DNA of 8,999 bases from Betaproteobacteria bacterium. Lineage in GTDB: Bacteria > Pseudomonadota > Gammaproteobacteria > Burkholderiales > Burkholderiaceae_C. The position numbers and the translations under genes were made by a program. The notes below the pieces were generated by a model. It ran no database searches. It saw only the letters and a list, made by a program, of their open reading frames with translations, and was not told the origin of the DNA. Shown piece after piece: positions 1 through 6,674 of the stretch (within the stretch, counting starts at the first letter, position 1; each line of letters starts with the position of its first letter). The DNA lies in contig RFWA01000085.1 of the NCBI GenBank assembly GCA_009922295.1, forward strand, positions 1-8,999, in the 5' to 3' direction.

Positions 1-725
1 CTGGGCCCAGCCTGCGGCATTGCCTGGATATGCTGGCACCGGGCCTGACCCCGCAGCCTGGCGCGCCGGGTGCCGACAGTTATATGGCCTATGCGCGCGC
101 ATTGGACGCCGCCTTTCGCAACCGGTTGGAACATATGGGCGACGCAGAAGCGCCCCATGCACCGTCTTGCACCACCCACTTCAGTGTCGTGGACCGCCAC
201 GGCAACCTGTGCGCGGCCACACAGACGCTGCTGTCAATTTTCGGATCGCGCGTCGTCTCGCCCAGTACGGGCTTGCTGATGAACAACGGCATCATGTGGT
301 TCGACCCCGAACCCGGCAAACCAAACTCTCTTGGTCCGGGGAAGCGTTGCTTGGCCAATTACTGCCCTGTTGTGGGCCAAGATGCCAATGGCCGTCAATT
401 CGCCCTTGGCGCGTCGGGTGGTCGGAAGATTCTGGGCACCGTGCTGCAAATCAGCTCGTTTCTACTTGACCACGGGCTGAGCCTGGAGCAGGCCTTTCAC
501 CAACCGCGCATCGACATGAGCGGCGGTGCCACCTTGATTGCCGACGGTGCCTTGCCCGCCGAGGTGCTAGCCGCGCTGTCGCAAGCCTTCCCCACCGTGA
601 CAACGCGGCGCACCGTGTTTCCTTACGCGTTCGCCTGCCCGGCAGCGGTGCTGCGCGAAGCCGGCATGAACATGGGCTGTACCGAGATCATGTCACCCTG
701 GGGTGATGCCGTGGCGGAGCGTTAA
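1..725 (+). CDS. Gamma-glutamyltransferase-like Ntn hydrolase (3' part)
   Basis: The 5' end lies outside the window; the reading frame is open from base 3. About 240 C-terminal residues are present. They contain the self-processing site of the gamma-glutamyltransferase/acylase superfamily: SCTTHFSVVD, with the first Thr of TTH (codon at 171-173) the expected new N-terminal nucleophile of the small subunit. Downstream come a PGKR segment and the Gly-rich GASGGRK loop, as in the family. The region equivalent to the E. coli GGT donor-binding LSSMSP reads LANYCP, and the usual acidic residues after the NN stretch are not obvious. It may therefore be a GGT-family acylase rather than a true glutathione-cleaving GGT. 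Members are normally exported, but the signal region is not visible here. The gene ends tail to tail with the methyltransferase gene, sharing TTAA. Confidence 0.85.
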   Translation, partial: GPSLRHCLDMLAPGLTPQPGAPGADSYMAYARALDAAFRNRLEHMGDAEAPHAPSCTTHFSVVDRHGNLCAATQTLLSIFGSRVVSPSTGLLMNNGIMWFDPEPGKPNSLGPGKRCLANYCPVVGQDANGRQFALGASGGRKILGTVLQISSFLLDHGLSLEQAFHQPRIDMSGGATLIADGALPAEVLAALSQAFPTVTTRRTVFPYAFACPAAVLREAGMNMGCTEIMSPWGDAVAER

Positions 726-1354
726 CCGGCCTGGCGCTCAAACACCAGCAAGAGGTTATTGGCCGGCATGTCCAAACGGCTTGCCAAGCGAAGCCCAGCG
801 AGTTCGGCTTGGGCCACCACCTCATGCAAGTCACGGATGCCCCAAGTGGCGTCACGCTCCCGCAAACTGCCGTCAAACGCCAGGTTGCTGGGCGCACTGG
901 GCACGTCGCGCTCAAAATAAGGGCCATAGGTGATCAGTCGTCCGTTTGCCGCCAGGTGACGTGCAGCCCCCTGCATCAGGCCGTGGCAGCAGGCCCAAGG
1001 CGAAATGTGCAGCATGTTGGCGCAAAAAATCACATCAAAAGGCTGCTCAAATGCCGCACCAGCGGCAGGCCAGAGGGTGGCCAGCACATCCAGCAGGCGA
1101 GGCGGCCGCACCTGGGTGGCGCCGGTCTGAGCGCACCACTCGTTGATGGACGGAAAATCATCGGCGTTCAAGTCGCTTGGCTGCCAGGTCCACCCGGGCA
1201 AATTAGCGCCGAAAAGGGCGACATGCTGGCCCGTGCCGCTGGCGATCTCCAGCGCCCGACCCTGCGCCGGCAACAATTGCTTTAAGCGGGTCAGTATGGC
1301 CTGGCCATTGCGCTCTGCCGCCGGGCTGTGCCTGAGCGTGGTTGGTAAGTTCAT
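722..1354 (-). CDS. DUF938 family class I SAM-dependent methyltransferase
   Basis: A 210-residue protein with the DUF938 hallmarks: an N-terminal SPAAERN segment (residues 10-16), a SAM-binding motif I variant LEIASGTGQH (35-44), an acidic SDLN after the second strand, and the CANMLHISPW motif in the middle. The family is presumed to be cytoplasmic SAM-dependent methyltransferases; the substrate is not known to me. The start is the ATG at 1354-1352. The frame continues upstream without a stop, but that stretch is antisense to the SDR coding frame. The chosen ATG overlaps the stop of the upstream SDR gene as ATGA (1351-1354), typical of translational coupling, so the two genes probably form one transcript. 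The 3' end overlaps the end of the GGT-like gene by four bases. Confidence 0.88.
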   Translation of the reverse strand: MNLPTTLRHSPAAERNGQAILTRLKQLLPAQGRALEIASGTGQHVALFGANLPGWTWQPSDLNADDFPSINEWCAQTGATQVRPPRLLDVLATLWPAAGAAFEQPFDVIFCANMLHISPWACCHGLMQGAARHLAANGRLITYGPYFERDVPSAPSNLAFDGSLRERDATWGIRDLHEVVAQAELAGLRLASRLDMPANNLLLVFERQAG

Positions 1355-2289
1355 GCTCTCAAACCAGATTCGACCGTGGGGTAGCGCAGCCGCAGGCCCA
1401 ACTCCTGCTTCAAGCGCGTGTTGTCCAAGCGGCGTGATTCGCTCATGAAGCTCAGCAGCATCAGCGGCAACTGACCGCCAGCCGCATCGCGGGCAATGCG
1501 GGGCGGGCGGGTCAGGCCGTAAAGGTCCGCCGCCACATCGAAATAGTCCCCCATTTTCAGCGCAGTGTCGTCGTTGACGTTGTAAATTCGCTGCGGTAAG
1601 CCGCGCCACATGGCGGCGATGCAAGCGCGTGCCAGGTCGTCAGCGTGAATGTGGTTGGTGTAGACGTCGTCCTCTGCGCGCAGCACCGGCGTGCCTTTTT
1701 CCAGCCGGGCACGCGGCGTGCCGCCCAAGCGGTCTGGCGCGTAAATGCCTGGGATGCGCAGAATGTTGCTGCGCACGCCGGCGGAGCGGCCCAGGAAACG
1801 CACCGCCTCTTCAGCATCAATTCGACGTCTAGCCCTTGGTGTGTCTGGGTTAGGTGCTCTATTTTCTGTAGCAATAGCACCCTGGCAATCCCCGTAGACG
1901 CCGCTGGTCGAACCATAGACCAGGCCAATCGGCGGGCTGCGCCGGCGCAGCGCCCGGGTCAGGGCCAGCGTGCGCGGGTCTTGCCAGCCTTCACCAGGCG
2001 GCGGCGCCAAATGCAGCACGCGGTGCGCCAGGCCGGCCAGGCGTTGCAGGCTGCGGCTGTCGTCCAGATTGCCTCGCAATGGCGTGATTCCGAGTGCGCG
2101 CAGTTCAGCGCTGCGGTCGGGGCTGGAGGTCAGAGCCAACACCCGCACGCGGGTCGGCAGCGCTTTGGCCACGCGCAAGCCGACGTCACCACAGCCAACG
2201 ATCAGCAGGCGCTGGCGACGAAAACGCGCCGGCAGTGCGCCGGGCCGAGAGGCATACAAACTGCCATGGGGGCTTGGGTTTGAGGGCAA
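1351..2289 (-). CDS. Atypical SDR / NAD(P)-binding epimerase-like protein (YeeZ-like)
   Basis: A protein of about 312 residues with an N-terminal Rossmann fold: LLIVGCGDVG, the GxGxxG loop at residues 32-37. It has the STSGVYGD segment found in YeeZ-type extended SDR proteins, followed by RIPGIY, a substrate-side loop, and NHIHADDLARA near the C-terminal third. The catalytic YxxxK of ordinary SDRs is not present after the STSGVYG strand (Tyr-Gly-Asp-Cys-Gln), so catalysis is uncertain. Start choice is weak: no in-frame ATG lies just upstream of the Rossmann strand. I picked the TTG at 2289-2287, preceded by GGGAAAG about nine bases away; TTG at 2259-2257 is the alternative (302 residues). Residues about 138-155 are encoded by an AT-rich inserted segment (see the repeat at 1826-1878). 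The gene is coupled to the DUF938 gene downstream. Confidence 0.8.
   Translation of the reverse strand: MPSNPSPHGSLYASRPGALPARFRRQRLLIVGCGDVGLRVAKALPTRVRVLALTSSPDRSAELRALGITPLRGNLDDSRSLQRLAGLAHRVLHLAPPPGEGWQDPRTLALTRALRRRSPPIGLVYGSTSGVYGDCQGAIATENRAPNPDTPRARRRIDAEEAVRFLGRSAGVRSNILRIPGIYAPDRLGGTPRARLEKGTPVLRAEDDVYTNHIHADDLARACIAAMWRGLPQRIYNVNDDTALKMGDYFDVAADLYGLTRPPRIARDAAGGQLPLMLLSFMSESRRLDNTRLKQELGLRLRYPTVESGLRA
1826..1878 (-). repeat. AT-rich inserted repeat copy B (inside SDR gene)
   Basis: A 53-base segment that aligns without gaps to 4669-4721, 28 of 53 bases identical. Shared blocks include CTGGGT, GCT, GTAGC and TAG at the same spacings. It contains an inverted repeat GGTGCT/AGCACC spanning 1853-1881. 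On the minus strand it is read through in frame, coding roughly AIATENRAPNPDTPRAR, directly after the conserved YGD motif. Copy A is read in the same codon phase. From memory, short AT-rich palindromic repeats with GCTA...TAGC cores are common in Comamonadaceae genomes; membership in such a family is inference. Confidence 0.5.
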
Positions 2290-2321
2290 AATCAGGGGCT
2301 TTCCCAAAACGTGCAACCCCC

Positions 2322-2326
2322 AAGGA
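2322..2326 (+). promoter_or_regulatory. Ribosome binding site of the 2Fe-2S reductase gene
   Basis: AAGGA lies 11 bases before the ATG at 2338. It decides for that ATG over the in-frame GTG at 2311, which has no comparable site and would add nine residues of no family character. The divergent gap between this gene and the SDR gene (2290-2337) is only 48 bases; I see no convincing -35/-10 pair in it. Confidence 0.6.
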
Positions 2327-2337
2327 TACCGAACACC

Positions 2338-3393
2338 ATGAGCCGCCCCGAAACCGCCTCTGCGGCCTTCCAGATCACCATCGAGCCCAGCGGTCGCAGC
2401 TTCAGCGCCAATGCCGATGAAACCATGCTGGCGGCAGGCATCCGCCAGGGCGTCGGCCTGCCCTACGGCTGCAAAGATGGCGCCTGCGGCTCCTGCAAGT
2501 GCAAAAAACTCAGCGGCACTGTGGTGCACGGGGTGCATCAAAGCAAGGCCTTGAGCCCCGAAGAAGAAGCTGCCGGTATGGTCCTGACCTGCTGCGGCGT
2601 GGCGCACAGCGATGTGATTCTGGAGTCGCGCCAAGTCACCAGCGAAGGGGCGTTCCCGATCAAGAAGATGCCAACCCGGGTCAACCTTCTGGAGAAAAAA
2701 TCAACCGACGTGATGCTGCTCAAGCTGCAATTGCCGGCCAACGACAGCTTCAGCTACCACGCCGGCCAGTATGTGGAGTTCTTGCTGCGAGACGGTGCCC
2801 GACGCAGTTACTCCATGGCCAACGCACCTCACACACTGGCCTCCGGTCTGGAACTGCACATCCGGCACATGCCGGGCGGCAAGTTCACCGACCATGTGTT
2901 CAAGATCATGAAAGAGAAGGAGATCTTGCGCATTGAGGGGCCGTTTGGCAGCTTCTACCTCAGAGAGGACAGCACCAAACCGATCATTTTGCTGGCCTCG
3001 GGCACTGGCTTTGCGCCGATCAAGGCGGTGCTGGAGCACATGCAGTTCAAAGGCATCACACGGCCCACGACGCTCTACTGGGGTGGCCGCCGGCCGGCCG
3101 ACCTGTACCTGGGCGACTGGGTACAGGCCCAGTTGGCTGCGATGCCTAACGTGCATTACGTGCCGGTGATCTCCGATGCTCTGCCAGAAGACAACTGGGC
3201 CGGCCGCGCCGGTTTTGTGCACCAAGCGGTGCTGGATGATTTTGCTGACCTCAGCGGCCACCAAGTCTATGCCTGCGGCGCGCCCATTGTGATCGACTCG
3301 GCCCGAGCCGCCTACATCGCGCAGGCCAGCCTGCCCGAAGACGAATTTTTTGCCGACTCCTTCACCTCAGAGGCCGACAAGGCCCGCATCTGA
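2338..3393 (+). CDS. 2Fe-2S ferredoxin / FAD / NAD(P)H reductase (AscD-like, CDP-6-deoxy-glucoseen reductase family)
   Basis: A 351-residue three-domain electron-transfer protein. Residues about 11-100 are a plant-type 2Fe-2S ferredoxin with ligands Cys45, Cys50, Cys53 (CKDGACGSC) and Cys85 (LTCC). Residues about 110-210 form the FAD-binding barrel with RSYS at 156-159 and GQYVEF just before it. Residues about 215-351 form the NAD(P) domain, with GTGFAP at 222-227 and a YACGAP motif near the end. The architecture matches ferredoxin-fused reductases that pass electrons from NAD(P)H to a partner such as an oxygenase or dehydrase. In Burkholderiales these are often named after AscD of deoxysugar synthesis, but no deoxysugar gene is nearby, so the true partner is unknown. 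Expected to be cytoplasmic. The Bug gene follows 41 bp downstream on the same strand and may be co-transcribed. Confidence 0.9.
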   Translation: MSRPETASAAFQITIEPSGRSFSANADETMLAAGIRQGVGLPYGCKDGACGSCKCKKLSGTVVHGVHQSKALSPEEEAAGMVLTCCGVAHSDVILESRQVTSEGAFPIKKMPTRVNLLEKKSTDVMLLKLQLPANDSFSYHAGQYVEFLLRDGARRSYSMANAPHTLASGLELHIRHMPGGKFTDHVFKIMKEKEILRIEGPFGSFYLREDSTKPIILLASGTGFAPIKAVLEHMQFKGITRPTTLYWGGRRPADLYLGDWVQAQLAAMPNVHYVPVISDALPEDNWAGRAGFVHQAVLDDFADLSGHQVYACGAPIVIDSARAAYIAQASLPEDEFFADSFTSEADKARI

Positions 3394-3434
3394 CCCAACC
3401 GATCCGTCGTCCCTAACTTCGAGCCCTCAAATTC

Positions 3435-4406
3435 ATGAAACTGACCACACTGCTGCTGCCTGCCCTCGCCCTTCTGGCCACCCTGACCGGCCCCCTCGCC
3501 CTGGCGCAGGGCAAACCCATCCGACTGATCGTGCCCTACGCCGCAGGCGGCCCGATTGACGTCACGGCCCGGGTGCTGGCAGAGCGGGTCAAAGACAGCT
3601 TGGGCACGGTCATCATTGAGAACCGGCCCGGCGCCGGCGGCAACATTGGTGCCGACGCGGTGGCCAAAGCCGCACCCGATGGCCTGACCATCGGCATTGC
3701 CGCGACCGCCACCCACGCCATCAACCCGTGGTTGTACAAGGCCATGCCCTACAACGCAGCGACAGACTTTGCGGCGATCACGCAGATGCTGCGTGTGCCC
3801 AATGTGCTGGTGATGAATGCCGACGCTGCCCAGCGACTCAAGATCGGCACCCTGGCCGATCTGGTGGCTTATGCCAAGGCCAACCCCGACAAACTCAATT
3901 ACGGCAGCGGTGGCAATGGCAGCGCCGGCCACCTGGCGGGCGAAATGTTCAAAAAAGAAGCCGGTATTTCTGCCGTGCACATCCCCTTCAACGGCGGCAA
4001 CCCGGCGCAGTTGGCGCTGTTGGGTGGGCAGGTGGATTTCAACTTTGACAACTTGGCCACGGCAGCGCCCAATATCCGCTCCGGAAAGCTCAAGGCCATT
4101 GCAGTGACGACGCTGGCACGCTCACCGGCCCTGCCCGAGGTGCCACCCATGGCAGACACGCTCAAGGGCTTTGCGATCGACACCTGGTGGGGCCTGGTGG
4201 CACCTGCCGCCACACCCAAAGACGTGGTGGCACGCCTGAACCAGGCTTTTGTTGCAGCGTTGAACACACCCGAGACCAAAACCCGCTTTGCCGCGCTGCT
4301 GGCAGAACCGGTTGCCACCACCCCCGAAGCCTTTGGCGCCTTCATGGCGGCCGAACGGGCCAAGTATGAACCGGTGGTCAAAGCCAGCGGCGCTACGGTG
4401 GACTGA
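3435..4406 (+). CDS. Bug/TTT-family periplasmic substrate-binding protein
   Basis: A 323-residue protein of normal family length. Residues 1-24 are a classical signal peptide (MKLTT, a Leu/Ala core, then LALA with likely cleavage before Gln25). Next comes the family signature VPYAAGGPIDVTAR (33-46), then the NRPGAGGNIGAD loop that lines the ligand pocket, and a GSGGNGSAGHLAGE segment in the second lobe. Bug proteins bind small organic acids, amino acids or related metabolites in the periplasm. The membrane partners TctA/TctB are absent here, which is usual for the many orphan Bug genes of Burkholderiales. The ligand cannot be read from the sequence. The start has no clear Shine-Dalgarno, but the signal peptide fixes it. 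The stop codon is part of the hairpin at 4404-4427. Confidence 0.92.
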   Translation: MKLTTLLLPALALLATLTGPLALAQGKPIRLIVPYAAGGPIDVTARVLAERVKDSLGTVIIENRPGAGGNIGADAVAKAAPDGLTIGIAATATHAINPWLYKAMPYNAATDFAAITQMLRVPNVLVMNADAAQRLKIGTLADLVAYAKANPDKLNYGSGGNGSAGHLAGEMFKKEAGISAVHIPFNGGNPAQLALLGGQVDFNFDNLATAAPNIRSGKLKAIAVTTLARSPALPEVPPMADTLKGFAIDTWWGLVAPAATPKDVVARLNQAFVAALNTPETKTRFAALLAEPVATTPEAFGAFMAAERAKYEPVVKASGATVD

Positions 4407-4427
4407 AGGCCGCTGTGCTGGCCTTCA
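4404..4427. terminator. Hairpin shared by two convergent stop codons
   Basis: A perfect 8-bp inverted repeat, TGAAGGCC / GGCCTTCA, with an 8-base loop. Its left arm begins with the TGA of the Bug gene and its right arm carries the TGA of puuD on the other strand. The two genes converge with only 18 bases between the stop codons. No T-run follows on either strand, so intrinsic termination is uncertain; it could also protect transcript ends. Confidence 0.5.
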
Positions 4428-5669
4428 ATCGGTACGTGCCCCCGCCTCGAACCATTGCTTGATCAACTGCCGCTCGGCCTCGGTCAGGCCGGTGGCGTTG
4501 TTCATGGGCATGGCACGGGCCACCACCACTTGTTGGTAGATATTGGCCCCATGCTGTTTGACCAGCGCGGGGGAGTCGAGCCGCACGTTCTTCATCTGCA
4601 GCTGCTCGCCGTGGCAGTTGTAGCAGCGCTGGGCCAGCACCGGCTGCAGTGTTTGATAGCCAAATTGGCCTCCAGGCCCCGTATTTACTGGGTCTTTAGC
4701 TACTGAATTAGTAGCATTAGTCACGGGGGCAGTGGCTGCAGGCACCGGTCGTAGCCATACGATCACCGCCACGATCACCAGAACGCCGGCCAGCGCATAG
4801 GGCCAGGGGTGGCCGCGGCGACCCAGCTTGTACCCATGGCGAAGCACAAAAAACTGCCGGATTGCGGCACCCGCAAACATCATCACAATCAGCACCAGCC
4901 AATTTTGCGGGTGGTTGTAAGTAAAGCTGTAATGGCCGCTAAGCATGGCGAACAGCACCGGCAAGGTGAAGTAGGTGTTGTGCACGCTGCGCTGTTTGCC
5001 GCGCTGCCCGTGCACCGGGTCCACCGGCTGACCAGCCTTGATCGCCGCAATCACCTTTTTCTGCCCCGGAATGATCCAGAAGAACACACTGGCGCTCATG
5101 CTCGTGGCCAGCATCGCCCCCACCAGCAGAAAAGCCGCGCGCCCGGCGAACCAATGGCAGGCCAACCAAGAGGCCAGGCACACCAGCAACAATACCAGGC
5201 CTCCAACGATGGCATCGCCCTGCTTGCGCTGACCCAGCCGGCGACAGATCAGGTCATAAAGCAACCAAAACACCACCAGAAACGCCAGCGCCACGACGAT
5301 GGCAGTGGCGGGCGCCCAGTCCATTTTTGATTTGTCGATCAGGTAGGTGCTGGCGCTCCACAGGTAGGAGACTGTGAACAAAGAAAAACCGGACAGCCAG
5401 GTGCTGTAGCTCTCCCAGTAAAACCAGTGCAAATGGCTTGGCAACTTGGGCGGCGAGACATTGAACTTGACCGGGTGGTAAAAACCGCCGCCGTGGACCG
5501 CCCACAGCTCACCGCTGACCCCCTGGCGTTTGAGGTCCTCATCGACCGGCGGCGTGAGGCTGCTGTCCAGGAAAACGAAGTAAAACGAAGAACCAATCCA
5601 GGCGATAGCGGTGATCACATGCACCCAGCGCAGCAACAGATTAGCCCAGTCGAGGTAATAACTTTCCAT
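4425..5669 (-). CDS. puuD: Membrane urate hydroxylase PuuD with C-terminal cytochrome c domain
   Basis: A 414-residue membrane protein. The N-terminal part is the urate oxidase membrane domain (DUF989) with WVHVITAIAWIGSSFYFVF as the first membrane helix (about 9-33), then GGGFYHP (60-66) and HLHWFYWESYSTWLSG (79-94), followed by several further hydrophobic helices to about residue 310. After a short linker comes a c-type cytochrome with CYNCH at 349-353 and a likely axial Met in the ARAMPM segment (387 or 389). PuuD-type enzymes oxidise urate to 5-hydroxyisourate and pass electrons to the respiratory chain, so no peroxide need form. The ATG at 5669 is preferred over an adjacent TTG because AAGGTG lies 7 bases before it. 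It lies 41 bp downstream of xdhC on the same strand, probably one operon. The linker (about 317-334) is encoded by an AT-rich repeat-like insert. Confidence 0.93.
   Translation of the reverse strand: MESYYLDWANLLLRWVHVITAIAWIGSSFYFVFLDSSLTPPVDEDLKRQGVSGELWAVHGGGFYHPVKFNVSPPKLPSHLHWFYWESYSTWLSGFSLFTVSYLWSASTYLIDKSKMDWAPATAIVVALAFLVVFWLLYDLICRRLGQRKQGDAIVGGLVLLLVCLASWLACHWFAGRAAFLLVGAMLATSMSASVFFWIIPGQKKVIAAIKAGQPVDPVHGQRGKQRSVHNTYFTLPVLFAMLSGHYSFTYNHPQNWLVLIVMMFAGAAIRQFFVLRHGYKLGRRGHPWPYALAGVLVIVAVIVWLRPVPAATAPVTNATNSVAKDPVNTGPGGQFGYQTLQPVLAQRCYNCHGEQLQMKNVRLDSPALVKQHGANIYQQVVVARAMPMNNATGLTEAERQLIKQWFEAGARTD
4669..4721 (-). repeat. AT-rich inserted repeat copy A (inside puuD linker)
   Basis: An AT-rich patch in an otherwise GC-rich gene. 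It contains a perfect inverted repeat GCTACT-gaatt-AGTAGC (4699-4715). The whole 53 bases align gap-free with 1826-1878 (28 identities). In puuD it codes roughly TNATNSVAKDPVNTGPG, the flexible linker between the last membrane helix and the cytochrome c domain, where an in-frame insertion would be tolerated. The codon phase is the same as in copy B. Confidence 0.5.
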
Positions 5670-5710
5670 CAATATGCACCTTGTTTGGACCAGAACTCTA
5701 TCAGGGCTGC

Positions 5711-6550
5711 TCAGCTTGGCAGCGTCTGCAATATCTGGGCCGCCACCGCCACGGCAATCACTTCGGGCTGCTTGCCAAAAATGCCTGGCACACCGATCGG
5801 GCAGGTCACCTGTGCCAATTCCTGGGGGTCAAAGCCCCGCGCTTGCAACCGGTGGCGAAAAGTCGCCCACTTGGTCTGGCTGCCAATCAGGCCGATGAAG
5901 GGCAGGTCAGCCTGTTTGCGCTGGCGCAGCAGGCAGGCCGCCACCACGTCCAGGTCCTCAGCATGGCTGAAGCTCATGATCAGCACCCGTGAGCCAGCGG
6001 GCAGCGAGGGCACGGCCCCCTGAACCGGGTCGGAGTGCTCGCAACTGACATGCGCTGGCGTCTCGGGCGGAAATACCTCGTCGCGGCTGTCGATCCAGCG
6101 CACCGCCAGGGGCAGGTCGGCCAGCAGGCGCACCAGCGCGCGACCCACATGCCCGCCACCAAACAGTGCCAGCGGGTGTCGGAACTGCGCCAGGCGCTCT
6201 CGCAGCCGGGTCACGTCGGCTGCCGTGACCAGTTCAAACCGCAGGTGAACCTCGCCACCGCAGCATTGGCCAAGCGTCGGCCCCAGCGCAAAACGGCGCA
6301 ATTGATCCACGCCAACACCCGGGTTAGGTGCGGGCATACCGGGCTCAGCAAACTGGCTTAACAGCTGGCGCGCCTCGCTCAGTGCCTCAAACTCCAGGCG
6401 GCCGCCGCCCACGGTGCCAATCTGGTCAGCGGCGAAAACAGCCATCCAGGCTCCCACCTCGCGCGGCACCGAACCGCGAATCGAGGCTACCGTCACCAGC
6501 ACGGCTGGGGCCAGGCTCAGGCGCCGGCAAAGGTCGTCAAGGCTCTGCAT
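5711..6550 (-). CDS. xdhC: Xanthine dehydrogenase accessory protein XdhC
   Basis: A 279-residue protein with the XdhC/CoxI pattern. It has SIRGSVPRE (23-31), GTVGGGRLE (45-53) and LGPTLGQCCGGEV with its paired cysteines (96-97), then the C-terminal Rossmann domain with FGGGHVG (130-136), DSRDEVFP, a SHAEDLDV segment, and the family's late IGLIGSQTKW and CPIGVPGIFGK motifs. XdhC binds molybdenum cofactor, supports its sulfuration and delivers it to xanthine dehydrogenase in the cytoplasm. The catalytic subunits XdhA/XdhB are not in the window. The start is the ATG at 6550, where family homology begins; the frame stays open 21 codons further upstream but without family character. No good Shine-Dalgarno is visible. 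puuD follows on the same strand, consistent with a xanthine-to-urate-to-5-hydroxyisourate unit. Confidence 0.93.
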   Translation of the reverse strand: MQSLDDLCRRLSLAPAVLVTVASIRGSVPREVGAWMAVFAADQIGTVGGGRLEFEALSEARQLLSQFAEPGMPAPNPGVGVDQLRRFALGPTLGQCCGGEVHLRFELVTAADVTRLRERLAQFRHPLALFGGGHVGRALVRLLADLPLAVRWIDSRDEVFPPETPAHVSCEHSDPVQGAVPSLPAGSRVLIMSFSHAEDLDVVAACLLRQRKQADLPFIGLIGSQTKWATFRHRLQARGFDPQELAQVTCPIGVPGIFGKQPEVIAVAVAAQILQTLPS

Positions 6551-6575
6551 AGCGAGTGAAAACCGTATGGCAGGC

Positions 6576-6604
6576 TGGACGCACGGCCGCAAGGCCGGTA
6601 TGCT
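6576..6604 (+). promoter_or_regulatory. Candidate sigma-70 promoter for the TonB-like lipoprotein gene
   Basis: TGGACG (6576-6581, 4 of 6 to TTGACA) and TATGCT (6599-6604, 4 of 6 to TATAAT) are separated by exactly 17 bases, about 70 bases before the start codon at 6675. The spacer contains a small CGGCC-gcaa-GGCCG inverted repeat. It lies in the 124-base divergent gap between xdhC and the lipoprotein gene. Any promoter for xdhC should be in the same gap, but only weak matches are seen on that strand. Confidence 0.35.
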
Positions 6605-6674
6605 CGGCGTCACTGTCGGCCGCGTGAATGGGCCAAAACCAGATCAGCAAGCCGCTGGCAGAGGAAATCTCACC

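Noticed and set aside
1645..2283. Long + strand open frame opposite the SDR gene
   Set aside because: Antisense shadow in GC-rich DNA; the minus strand frame carries the Rossmann motif and family signatures.
2290..2634. N-terminal extension of the SDR frame across the divergent reductase start
   Set aside because: The extra 115 residues are antisense to the conserved ferredoxin domain and show no family character.
2701..3980. Two long minus strand open frames (2701-3264 and 3312-3980) opposite the reductase and Bug genes
   Set aside because: No recognisable motif; the opposite strand encodes clear conserved proteins over the same bases.
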